A stretch of DNA of 64,000 nt. Origin: Kryptolebias marmoratus (lineage: Eukaryota; Chordata; Actinopteri; Cyprinodontiformes; Rivulidae). The notes beneath the pieces were generated by a model. That model had not been told where the DNA came from. It did no database searches and saw nothing but the letters and a program-made list of their open reading frames with translations. The DNA lies in contig NC_051451.1 of assembly GCF_001649575.2 (NCBI RefSeq), positions 20,737,187 through 20,801,186 on the forward strand, written 5' to 3'. The position numbers were made by a program, and so were the translations under genes. Position 1 is the stretch's first letter. The number at the start of each line of letters is the position of its first letter. Below, piece after piece: positions 25,658 through 37,300 of this stretch.

Positions 25658-26519
25658 CTGAGACGACACAAACACACACACACACACGCCCAAACAGATG
25701 AATATGACTAGCATGCAGAATATGGAATAAAATGTCAGTGTACTTTATGATGTTTGTGTGTGTGAGGGGTAGAATGCTGAAAATATCTCAACTTAGAAAT
25801 CTTTTTTCTTCAGAATGACACATTCAGCCCAAAATATGCTGATTCCCTATGTCAGAACATCCTATTATGGATGATTTTGGCTCCAATTTTGGAAAGAATG
25901 GCCCGGGGCTCATATTCAACTTTCTGCATTTTATTTAGCAAAAAACTATCATGTTGTTGTCATTTAGGCAAGTTAGAAAACAAACATAAGGCTCTTTCAC
26001 AAACACTTCAAGCCGGGACTCAGAGGCTATCTGGATGCGATGTGATTTGTGAACGGGCCAAGGAGAAGAGGAGTATTGAAACCAATGTACACCTGATGTA
26101 CCTTTGTGTACCATGCACCATGAAATAGTAACAAAGCTGAAACGGTTGACAAGTAAAAAGGCAAGCTGGCTTTGTGGCTCAATAATGTAATGAAGTGATG
26201 ACATATGGTCTGTGTGACCACTGGATCATGGGGTTAATCAATGACAAACAGATTTAGTGCCGAGGGAAGGTTGATGATACCAAACAGCAACTTTGTATTT
26301 AGTTTAAAAAATAGTTAACCACAAAGAGAATGGCTAAACTGAGTAAATTCATCTTGTTTTGCAGGACATGGCCGGCTCTATTGAGAGGCAGCATATAGAC
26401 AGATTGGTCTTTGTGGCCATTTTACAGTAATGTTTAGTGAAAGTGCCTAAAGTCTTTGTTAAGATTTTATTGATAAAGTAAATACCAGAAAGACAAATAT
26501 CTTGGCAGCAATACTTCCC

Positions 26520-26690
26520 TGTATATACTGGGTGTGTACTTGATACTTACCAATACTTACCAGCTACATACCCCAACAGAATTAGTAAGTATCAGGTATG
26601 TACACATTATACATACCAGGTACGTACTAGATATGTACCTGGTAGGTACCAGATATGTTCCCAATAGGTACAAGGTATGTACTTGTGATG
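26520..26690. repeat. Degenerate GTAC-rich decamer repeat
   Basis: Variants such as 'ggtatgtac', 'ggtacgtac', 'atatgtacc', 'ggtaggtacc', 'ataggtac' and 'ggtatgtac' recur every 10-12 bp from 26595 to 26682. The left part (26535-26575) shows the inverse sense ('acttaccaatacttacc'), so the tract has partial two-fold symmetry. The open frame across it has a matching Tyr/Val/Arg bias and is not a gene. Confidence 0.7.
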
Positions 26691-27189
26691 CATTATGTAT
26701 TGCTAACAATATGGTTTAAACTGAAATGTAAAGACATGATTATGCACTTAAATAAAAAAAAATATTCTTTTGGCAGTAAGCTTGTTTTGTTAAAAACATG
26801 TTTACATCTTGGTTGGTCAAAATAGTCCTAATCCTAATTATGTACTGCATCAGTAGGATTCTCTTCATAGTAAACACTGCCAAAACACTACTCTACACTT
26901 AAACTTTGTTTTACTAATTTCAACTCATCAGTAACTACAGTCATTATTTTTAATGAACGTATTATATAATGAGATGTTCAAATAAAAAAGCTACATATTT
27001 TTTTAATGCAGGCAGGTCTAAATTAATGTCCAAATGATCCCAATTAAATGAGACATTTGTGTTGTTTGTCTAGTCTTGTAGAAATAAACAAATATTTTTG
27101 ATTCATTAAATCCCTGGTTATGAGCATTATGCATAAACCAAATGAATTTGTTTGTTTGGTTTATGCAAATTGTGTGTTCATAGAAGTAC

Positions 27190-27430
27190 AAAAACAGTAT
27201 AGTGGTTAACATAGTTGCCTCAAAGCATTAAGGTCCATGGTTTGAATCTCGGCTCCAGCTTTCTTTTTCTGTCTAAAAGCATGCACGTTTGGGTAACTGG
27301 TGATTCTGAATTAAGTAACTCGTGTTTATTTAGTGTGTTTTCTGCCTCTTTTGTGGTTAAAGTTCCATGAGGCTCCAGCGTGGATCTTTCACCTTTTTGG
27401 GCATTAATGAGATTGTGACTCTCATACACC
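27190..27430 (+). mobile_element. Diverged teleost dispersed repeat (relic)
   Basis: The order 'gtggttaacatagttgcctc', 'aaggtccatggtttgaatc', 'tcggct', 'agcatgcacgtttgggtaac' and 'tggtgattctgaatt' matches a very widespread fish repeat as I know it. In that repeat a 'ggttcgaatcccggct' block precedes a 'catgcatgttaggttaattg' block. The 'ggtttgaatctc' block resembles a tRNA-type B box. The copy is strongly mutated. Confidence 0.6.
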
Positions 27431-27489
27431 TGTTTTAATTATTCAGAAAATAAAAGTTTGAAAGCACACATTTATTCTATGTGAATAAA

Positions 27490-27660
27490 TTTGTATTGTT
27501 ATTGACTACCAAAGGTGAAAGGACAATAATGTTTTTGTCCATGTCTGTGTGTATGTTCTTTGTCTGTTGTGTTAACAAAATATCTAAAAGAATTGGACAC
27601 ATTTTACTGATCTTTATTTTTATTTTTTCACATTTTACTTTTTATATCTGTTTACACATC
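27490..27660 (+). repeat. R1 dispersed repeat, 5' fragment
   Basis: It contains 'ttgtctgttgtgttaacaaa' and 'atatctaaaagaattggaca', corresponding to the start of R1, and decays into T-rich sequence. Confidence 0.45.
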
Positions 27661-30600
27661 TAGCTCTAGTAATCAATGTAAATGCATTGCTATTTTGTTG
27701 GCATTAAGAAATATTGTGCTTGACTATTATATTATGCTTAGCTTCTATTGGTTTAAAAATAATAGATTGGATAAAAAAAGACAAAATGACATTTATCAGT
27801 TGTGTTTGTATATTTATTTTAGCAACAGTCGGCAGTCTGCAGCTTAGAAAGCTGTGGGTCTTGTGATGTTTTCTTTGTTAAAGGTTACAGTCTCTGAAGT
27901 AAACATAACTGAAGTCTAACCAAAGTAAAAATGTTTCCAACAAAATTCTTTTTTTAAGTTTTCAAAGTGTCCTAAAACCTCTCAACACTGGGGCTACTCA
28001 ACCAATAAAACAACAGAGACATGAACAACCCACTGGGAACTCTGACTCTGAGGCTTTAACAACCTGGCAGGAGTGTTTTTCTTTTGATTTTATAGTGGGT
28101 ACTGTAAAAGGAAATGGTATAATGATGTGCTCTAGGGTCTTGTGTTCAATTTTCTATTCTCTTCATTATGTGGCCCCTGTAGGTCCTGCTCTGACTAGGC
28201 CAGGGTGACTAACTGGTCTTCGGGGAGCGGTTCTGAAGCGTCAGCCATTAAGCAGGATGATGTCCATTTGACAAGAAAGCAGCACTACAGAAAGTTTACA
28301 AGGGCAAAGGGTTTCATAGCTCAAGGAACATGGATGCTGCAGAGGTCAGCATTCAATGGTGAACAAATAGAGCCCTTTGAATGACATTTTATCTCAGAAA
28401 TCACAGCTTTAGTGATGAGCAGACAAATATCTACTCCAGTGTGTCAGCAGGGAAAAGTAGTGGCAGGAATTATTTTCCTTTATCTCAGGACTATAGTGTG
28501 TAATTACATTCAGCCAAAGCATTTGCTTTGTGTGTGCTCACATGTGTGCGAGCACACACTCTTTAACACGGCACTAGTAATTACCCCTGCCTACTCATCT
28601 TGTCTGTTTAGTGCACCTCAGACCTTTCAATTATCCACAGATATGAAATATAGATACATTCTTCATTATCTAATTGAATCTGTGACACATATTTACATTT
28701 GAATGGAAAAGGAAATGTGTTTGATCTAAAGTACCTTCATGAGTCCTCAGAAAATTATACATGCCTGTGAGGTATAGCTTTAAATCTAAAATGTCACAGA
28801 TAGCAAGTTAAAAACTTGTTTTGTCTAGAGGCTTAGACACATTATTACCTCCACCATGAGGTGTCCTATGAGGCATGATGAAATAGATATATTTTCCAAA
28901 CTGACACACTAAATTTGCCTCAAAATCCACAGCCTGCCACAAATCGGTGGCAATAAAAGACCTTGCAATGCCTGTGGACGTCAGCAAGGCAGAAGCGAGT
29001 CTATCTTTTAATCTTGATGCTAATTAAAAGTGAGTGTGACTGCAGAAATATCCATATCTTTCTAATATCTCGATTACCTTTGATTATTACATGCAAGATG
29101 GAAGATGTAGGCTAATTAATAGAGGCAATCTGTTGGGGAGATTAATGGAATAGCATGGCCAATGGAGCGAAAAGATGGAGAGATAGATAGTGGGGAGCAT
29201 AATGAAGAAGAGTAAAGGGAAGACGTTAAAGGGAGGAGGGGGTGAGGAGGAAGGGAAGAGGGTGAGATTGTTACATTACATCTGGGTAACATTTTAGATG
29301 GATCAGGTTTTTTTTTAATTTTAAGGGTTTTTTTCATTATACAATATGAGTTAAGCTTAGTATTAGAATAAAGAATAGCTTCAAGTATAACTTCAGTTCA
29401 ACTTTAGATTTATCTTATTGGTAAAATTTTAATCTCGTTTTTCACTCCAGTGCATCCAGGGGTAATTCGCAATGATTTAATCATTTATAATTGGGTCTTA
29501 GAATTAAACAGAATTTATATCTGTGAGAATGAAAGCTGAGGTCTAGTTATCATTATTGGAGTTTCTGTAAGAGCTTCTCATAGTAAGTCATGAATCTTCA
29601 ATAAACATGATTTTAGATTGTTACTTCAAGCAACAATTCAAGGAATTGATTATATGTAGTAAAAAAAACAACATTATTTTGTCACAAGCTAAAAAGATTT
29701 TGCTCTGCTCTTTTAAAAATGACTTACACATCACACAGTACTGTATTAGAAGACTATAATTTACAGACTCAAGTAGAAGGTTAGTGTGTGCAGTCATCTG
29801 AATATAAAGACAGATTCTAAATGAGCTTAGTGCAGCCAGAATATAAAATTAAACATTGGGGCTACATTTAAAAAAAATGTTCAAAAACTTTTCTGAAAAA
29901 GTCAAGTTTGTGTTTGTAATTTTAACGATATTTATAATAAAACTTGTGATTTATTTGCAAATTAAATTCTACAAAATATAGGAGTTAGAAAATTGCATTA
30001 ATAATAAAGATCAAGGTCCTCTTGCTTCACACTTTAGTGACAGCAACTCTCAATTATCTGTTCATGACAGCCAAGAAAATCAAAACGGCATGTTTGTATT
30101 AATTATTATCTGAAATACAATCTTTGCTAAACTCTCACTATAATTTAATATAATTAATTAAGCAATGTAAAAACACGTGTATGGCACATTAGAGAGAAGT
30201 AGGGATTGTCAGAGCTACAGGAAGCCAGCCTCTCTGAAGAATTTCAGGTGTTATTGGCTGTGTGGCGCACCTTTATGAAAGCAACTTGACATCACTTCTT
30301 ACATTACTGCAAAGAGACCTCTGTGAGTACTAAACTTAATGAAAGACACATTACAAAGGACTCTGGACAACTTCAATGACGTTAAACGGTGCCATATTTG
30401 TGTAGACCATTTGTTAGGTAGAGCATGTTAAATTCACAATCAGAAGGAGATGTCGATTCCCAAGGCTCCAAACTCTCACACATTCAGAGTGATTCCGTTT
30501 TCACATGCTCTCATGCCACACATGCATTCTCTCACATTATAGAAAATAAATTTAAAATTGATGACATTGTAGCAAAAGAAAAAAAGAAGAGATAGAGAGA

Positions 30601-30800
30601 GAGAGGGGGAAAGAGAAAGTCTGAGAGCACTGCAATCACAAGGTTTTCAGACCATTCAAGAGGAAAGTGAGAAATATCCACTATAAATGACTGCCGGTAC
30701 ATTACGGCCTTTTTCTGCAGCTGTCATCAAAGGCAGTGTGGTATATTCTGGGCAGCCTGTCTTTCTTCCTCAAAAAGACTTGTTTTTCCTTTAGATACTG

Positions 30801-30905
30801 TCCGTCCGTCCGTCCATCCATCCATCCATCCATCCATTCGTCCGTTCGTCCGTCCATCCATCCATCCATCCATCCATCCATCCATCCATCCATCCATCCA
30901 TCCAT
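30801..30905 (+). repeat. CCAT/CCGT tetranucleotide array
   Basis: About 26 units of TCCG and TCCA, with the two variants grouped in blocks. Open frames on both strands (Ser-Ile-His-Pro and Trp-Met-Asp-Gly repeats) are translations of the array. Confidence 0.95.
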
Positions 30906-33900
30906 AACATGCACATAACCGTAAGGGCTACATCTGATTAATGTGTGTTTTTTTAAAATCTTTTTTTTTAACTGAGCAACTAATGTACCCTGTTACTGTA
31001 TTTCAAAATTTGTAGTGGACCAGCTGAACAAAGAGGGCTTCATAGTATAATGAATAGTCCTTTCTTTTCTTTCTTTCTTTCTTTTTTGCATTGAACATCT
31101 TACATTACATTGCTTATCTTTGCAGAATATTGATGCATTTTTGTCTGTGGCTTTGTAGGTGTATTTCATAGAAATTGTCACATTACTATGACTTATAAAA
31201 GTAATTTTTCCCGGGTTGTTTTTTCATCATAATAGTATCACTTTATGTTTGAACTCCTCGCAGTTCAACAGTGTTCCCTCACTTTGCATTGAAGACCAAA
31301 AGCATAATCAAGCTGGACTTTTTGTATCAGACAAATCTAAAAATTACACAGTCACTCTGCTTAAAAGTCCTGGCATAATCATCAAAAGCACCAAAATATG
31401 TATCAAGACAACTGAGAAGAAGCTCCAAGAATGAACCTAACCAGGCAGATTTATTTTAAACCAAAATGAAATAAGTTTCAAACTTACAATCAGGAAGATA
31501 TGGGAAAAAGGATTCAAAGATAGATTGAAGCAAAATTCATATGTTAGCATAATAATAAAAAAAACCCTTTAGTTAAAGTAAGAAAAACAATAATTATTAT
31601 ACAGTTAAGTAAAATTCAACTGAAAGTGAAAAAAAAGGATTGTGAAAGGTGGATTTTTAACAAGCTCATAAAAGCCTAACCCATATGAAGATGGCATGAA
31701 AAAAGATTCTCTTTTAAGACCACATCAAGTATTTAACAGAGTTGTGAACTCTACACTCCTCCTGAAATCTCAGCCCTTTGCCCATCATACATTAAACAGC
31801 TTGTACTAAAATAGATGAGGCCTTTTGTTCTTTTCTAATAAATCTAACCTCCTAGGCTGCTTTCGGCCATATTTGCATGAATAATAATTTTGTTGTAATA
31901 TTATGTGCAGCTACTAAAGACAGTGTGCTAAATGGTGGGAAGCTTTGTCAGAAAATGTGTTCCCTATTACAAAATTATAGTTTGTCTATACCCTGAAAAC
32001 ACAATTTTTATTTAATAAGCTGAAGATAAACCTGCGTGTGTATGCCTGCCACAGTGATGGAGAATTGTGCCAAACTTTAAAGAGGATAAAATACAGAGAG
32101 AATTATGGATAAATACAGAGAGCATGAGGCGTTTGGAGAAGCAGAACTTCTTTTAAGTTTCTTCCTTCCTTCTTTCTTTATATTTTTACTCCAACAGGAT
32201 GGTGGCTCTGTGAACTGGGCGAGCTGTTCCTCCCTCCCTTTTTCTGTGCTTACATCTGTACAGCTCCAGTCTTGTTTGAAATAAATTGCTGTTCTGATTT
32301 GACTGTCAAATTATGCGTACAGATGAGGAAATACTGACACCAGCCTGTGAGCGAATGACCTGTTTAATGAGTCAATAGTGGGAATAACAAGAGATGGGGT
32401 TGCAGGGTTAATAACATGGAACATTATGTCGTAAAAGCACTCAGCTGTGTGCCTTTGATGTTTCCACATTGCATTTTTCTTGCTTCTGGTGAAGTAATCT
32501 CTCCCATACTACATTCCCTTTGTCTACCTCCAAACCACACAGATAACTTTAACTTCATAATCCCCACCTTTTGTGCAATCAGAATCAGAAGTTTGAGATT
32601 GTGAGAAAAGTCTTCAAACGAATGGAAGCTGGTGTTAAAAGCCACATCCTCATTCTGTCTATTCACACAGCAAAGATGAACTCTAATTGTGAACTATTTT
32701 TGCTAGATGCAGAAACTAAAACATAAACATCCAAAACAAATGACAAAAATGTGCAATCAAAGCTCCTGTCTTGTTCCTATTGCTAGTTTAAATGTGTTAA
32801 ACTAGAATAATAGAATATAGAATAAAAGCTTTCTTTTTATATGTGCTCTTCTTGATTATTGGAACATTACATATTAAAGACCTTGTAGTTCTATATTATT
32901 CCAGCAGATAACTTCACTCCTTTAAACTTGTGTTTCTCATAGTATCTAAAAGCCAAAAAGGAGGGAGAGCTTTCAGCTATCAGGTTCCTTTATTGCAGAA
33001 TGAGCTCCAAGTTTGGGTTTTGCAGGCAGATTTTTTCTTCTTAAGACTTGATTTAAATGTTCTTCTTTGAAAATTCTCACAGTTAAGGCTGCCTTGGATC
33101 ACCTTGAACTTTATTCTCCTTAGTCCTCCTATGCTATTTTTGCTGTCATTAACTGTGTTTTTCTTTTATTCATTTGCCCATAGCAGGAATGCTCAACCTG
33201 GTATTTTTGAGGTTGTTTGTTCGTGTCTCTTCCCTGTCTTCCTTGATGGTTGAGGCAGATGGCTGCCCTTTCTACTACAATTTATTTCTTTATAAAACCA
33301 GCTCTCTTCTTCAACGTCACTTGTCAGCCAGTGCAGGCCAGAGCAGGAATCAAGTTGAAAACTCAGTGCAATCTCTTGGCTTTCTTAGCTGAAACAAGTG
33401 AGCTGATCTGTCATTATTTTCCAGTCTAATAACAACAAGTCAGCACCACACAAAATGGATTTCTTACAGCTTTCTCCAGACATCAAATAAGTCCTCTTGT
33501 TGGGTCTTTCAAGTTTTGTGCTTTGACATTACCATTCACTTTAAGTTGGAATATCTTGATGCTGACAAATCAAACTAATTACATATAATCACATTATGCT
33601 TTCAATCTTCATATTAGCTTCTCCTTCTCTCCTACCTCCTTTTCCCTGTGGTTAAAATATGGTCTTTAGAGCAGTGATTATTCATGAGGAATAATGTAGG
33701 CCACACTTGTCTTCTCTTGGGACAGCAGTGCAAATTCATTCCTTTCCCTGTACCTTTCTACTCAGGTTAGGCACACTCAATCTTCAGACAGATTAGATGC
33801 AAATAGCTTACACCTGAAATAAAGTATTTGCTCCCCCTTGGCAAAGATGTAATTATCTTCAACAGACAAAGTAAATAAATAAAACAGCAGCTAACATAAA

Positions 33901-34154
33901 GAGGGCTTTGTTAAAATACCTAGTTTGAAAAGTTCACATAGACAGATACAAAACTGGTACAATGAAAACACTGCTAGTGTGGCCTCTGGTCTAAAACCAT
34001 TCACTGGGGTCAAATTAGATAGATTTAAAAATGTTAAGGACCTTTAAAAGTTCCAGTAACTGGTAATCTATCATGAAAATAAGAGTAAAAGAAATCCTCA
34101 GATGCAAACAAGATACAGAGCTATACATCATCATGTACTGTGTCTTCTGACCCA

Positions 34155-34365
34155 TTAGAGGTCCAGCTACATTTTCCAGGTCATCTGGTGGGACCTCGAG
34201 GCATTACCAAGCCAACCGTAAGATGTAATGTCTCCAGCAAGTCCTGAATTTTTCCCAAGGCCTCTTCCCAACGGGTCACGTCTGAAACACCTCCATATAT
34301 GAAGATGTCTGGAAGGCCTTCTCACCAGATGTCCAAACCATCCCAAATGGCTTTTTGAGCTCATC
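34155..34365 (-). mobile_element. Relic of a non-LTR retrotransposon (LINE) 3' coding end
   Basis: On the minus strand the frame reads SHLGWFGHLVRRPSRHL and, further on, DPLGRGLGKNSGLAGDITSY and WLGNASR. Intact fish LINE polyproteins have at their C-terminus a segment of the type 'QLRWLGHLVRMPPGRL...GRPRTRW...RLAWERLG', and the pattern here is a clearly decayed version. Only about 70 codons remain, with no upstream reverse transcriptase, so it cannot be active. The exact LINE clade is not resolved. Confidence 0.65.
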
Positions 34366-37300
34366 CCAAACACAGAAAGAAAATATAGCAATCAGTTCAA
34401 ATTTCTGTCACCTACGTCAACCGTGCTCATTTTTTTATGGCTGACACTGACCCACAGATGTAGCCAATCTCACTGGGCAGAAAAGAGACTTTTACACTTA
34501 AACCGGCAAATTGGGTCCTGTACTTTTCATCAAGTTTTGAGGGTGCGTGCAGATGATCTGGCTTCTGTTTTTGTGCAGTAAAATGAGTTTCCCAAGCGAC
34601 TGCCATATGTTAATTTGCAAACAAGAATTTATGTTTTGTATGTGTTGAAGGAATAAAATGTACTGCAATCTCTGCAGCTTTTTTACTTTTTTTTTTCAGC
34701 AGTAACACAGCTGCTGCTTTGCCTCTTACTTTCTCACTGAGGTTGATGTGTCAATTGATTTATGTTGAGCTCTCTTCAGCAGGGAGGAAACTATCAGTGT
34801 TCAATATACTTCAGATCATACAGTGATACCATATCTAGTGATAAATATATTGTGAACTATAGGTTATTTTTTTGCATTAAAGTAGGTTTTTACAAATGTG
34901 TTATGGTGGTAACTTTACAACCTTAATTTAAACTTGAGCATTTTTTGTTAGATGCACATAATTTGCATGTGGCAAAAGTGGGTTAGTGTGCTGCCAGAGG
35001 ACACTTCAACACTTACACAGGTGGAACCCTGTGAGATGAGAAACCATGCGAATGTTTACCAGCTTAACTTAAGAAACCTTGACCCCTACATTTGTTGGTC
35101 CTCTAGGGGAACAATTTGAACAGACTTGTCTTGATTTTTACAGTTGATAAATGTTTTTTTGGTTCTTTAAGGTTTCTTGACTACAAAAGATTTATTGTCC
35201 AATAATGTTTCTTTTTTATGTTTAGATAGCATGACAGATCAATGATTCAATTTCATGGTTTCACTTTTTATACAAAAAATAAAAGTTACTATCCTATACC
35301 TCAAATGCCCCATCATGCTGTGCTACATCCTGAGGTTTCGTTGAGAGAGTATCCTATACCTGGTCCAGGATTTAAAAGGCTGTCCCACTTTTCACATTTT
35401 ATTCCTCTATCAAATTTATAAAACCCACTGTGGCTTTTTTGTGTAATCTTGCTGACAGTCAGCAAGACAAACAAACAGAACCTTTTACTTACTTCCACCT
35501 TGGTTATTGCCTTGGCAGAGAAAATGTTGAATTTTTGGTGCCAAGTTCTAACAAACACAATTTTTATCCACTGAATCCATGTTGTCAGTCACCCTAGTAA
35601 AGACAATTTGTCTGACAGTCAAAAAGCTGGTTCCAAGGGCAGAGACAATGGGCAAATCTGTGTGAAATGAATGAATAAAAAGCTTCAGTAGCACTAGGTG
35701 ATGCTCATGTGTCACTTTCCGAGTAGATTGGCAGTAAGGCTGAAACAGTTTGTAAAACAAACCCTCACCTCTCACCCCTATTCATCTGCTTTATTTAAAT
35801 TTTATAACCTCCCTGACTTTACAAGACCTTCGTATTAATGAGAATACTCTGGTGGTTTTATCTCTGAAAATCTCTCTCTATGGACCATTAGTTGTTAATG
35901 GTATTAATAAAAGATCTTTTGCTTTAGGCAACAACATGGACTTATTAAAAGGTGAAAGAAGAGTATTAGCTCGGACAAAAATAGGTTCTCCCAGTTTAAC
36001 TGAGCTCATCTATGCCTCACTGTGACTATCAGTAACAGACTGCTAGGCAAACGGAGTTAATGGTGGGAGACAAAAAGCGGCCCAAAGTTTTAATGGGGGC
36101 TTTTATGTTACTGTAACATATGGAGAATGTAATGCTGGATGGCAACAACACTGTTGGGGGTTATCTGTTCTATTAGCAACTAACTGCACTGCATTTATGA
36201 AAGGCAATTTTTTGCCAGATGTTTCCATTTTTTTTTTTCTGTGTGATTTTCCGAGTCATGTTTCACTGTCTGTACTTTTAACTGATAGAAATAGAACAAT
36301 AACCAATCCAGAATCACTAAGATGTGATGCTGGATGATTCAATAAAAGCCATAAAATTGTACCTTAAAGGTGGTGATAGAGCATGCTCAAATGTTTAAGT
36401 GCTAACACTTTAGAGTCACATATTTTAGCTGAAAGAAATGAATGTTTAGAAAGAAGAGTCCTTATTTGCTATCATGTGGTGACAAATACCAGAATTTAAT
36501 CTTTGCATTTAACCATTTTAGGCTGTGAAGACACCAAGAGACCACTGTTTAATGCAGACAAAGACTGTCGGTTTTTAGGATTAAACCTAATCCATTAACA
36601 CTGATCTTTTTACCGTAAACATTCAGTAGGATCTAAAATGTGTGATAAAAATTCTAAGTCAGCGTTGTCTTTTAAGCATTCTTCTATCCCCAAACAAAAG
36701 TTCCATATTATCAATATTACACTGGCTTTCCATGTACAATATCTAGCTATATTACCAAGAAAATGGTGAGCTAAGATAAATAATAAATATAAAAATATAT
36801 TGGAAACACAAATGAGAAGTGTAAAACAAATCAGGCATATAATTGCAACGAGAGGAACAAGTGAAGTGACAAGCTTTGTAATAACTTTCCTCCTGCATAT
36901 CTCTCTGCCCAACCTTGCTCCCTTTGTCTGCATTGTTGAACTGACGTGACTGCAAACACCTAATTACCAATATGACATTTTCTTTCTTGCTAATTACTAA
37001 AATAAGCTGCCTGTTCTCCAACACAAAAAGACTCGGCGGACACAAATCAAATGGTGTTTTTCAACTGAGTAACACTCTGAAGTCTGGTATTTTGACTATA
37101 AAGCAGGTGTATAAATAGTTACAGTTCAATGCAACTCTGAGTCAATGATGTATTTTGTTCCTCAAGGGACTTGTGCACAACTGTTGCTTCACTATCAGTT
37201 AGACGTGTCTGTTTTATATACAGTATGTGCTATGTTGAGTGTGTCTCCAGGTGCCTGTAAAGTAAATGTGAATCAGTGCCCCTGAAGGCATCCACACAGG

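Noticed and set aside
30702..30918. Open frames of repeated Trp-Met-Asp-Gly and Ser-Ile-His-Pro
   Set aside because: Both are translations of the CCAT/CCGT array.
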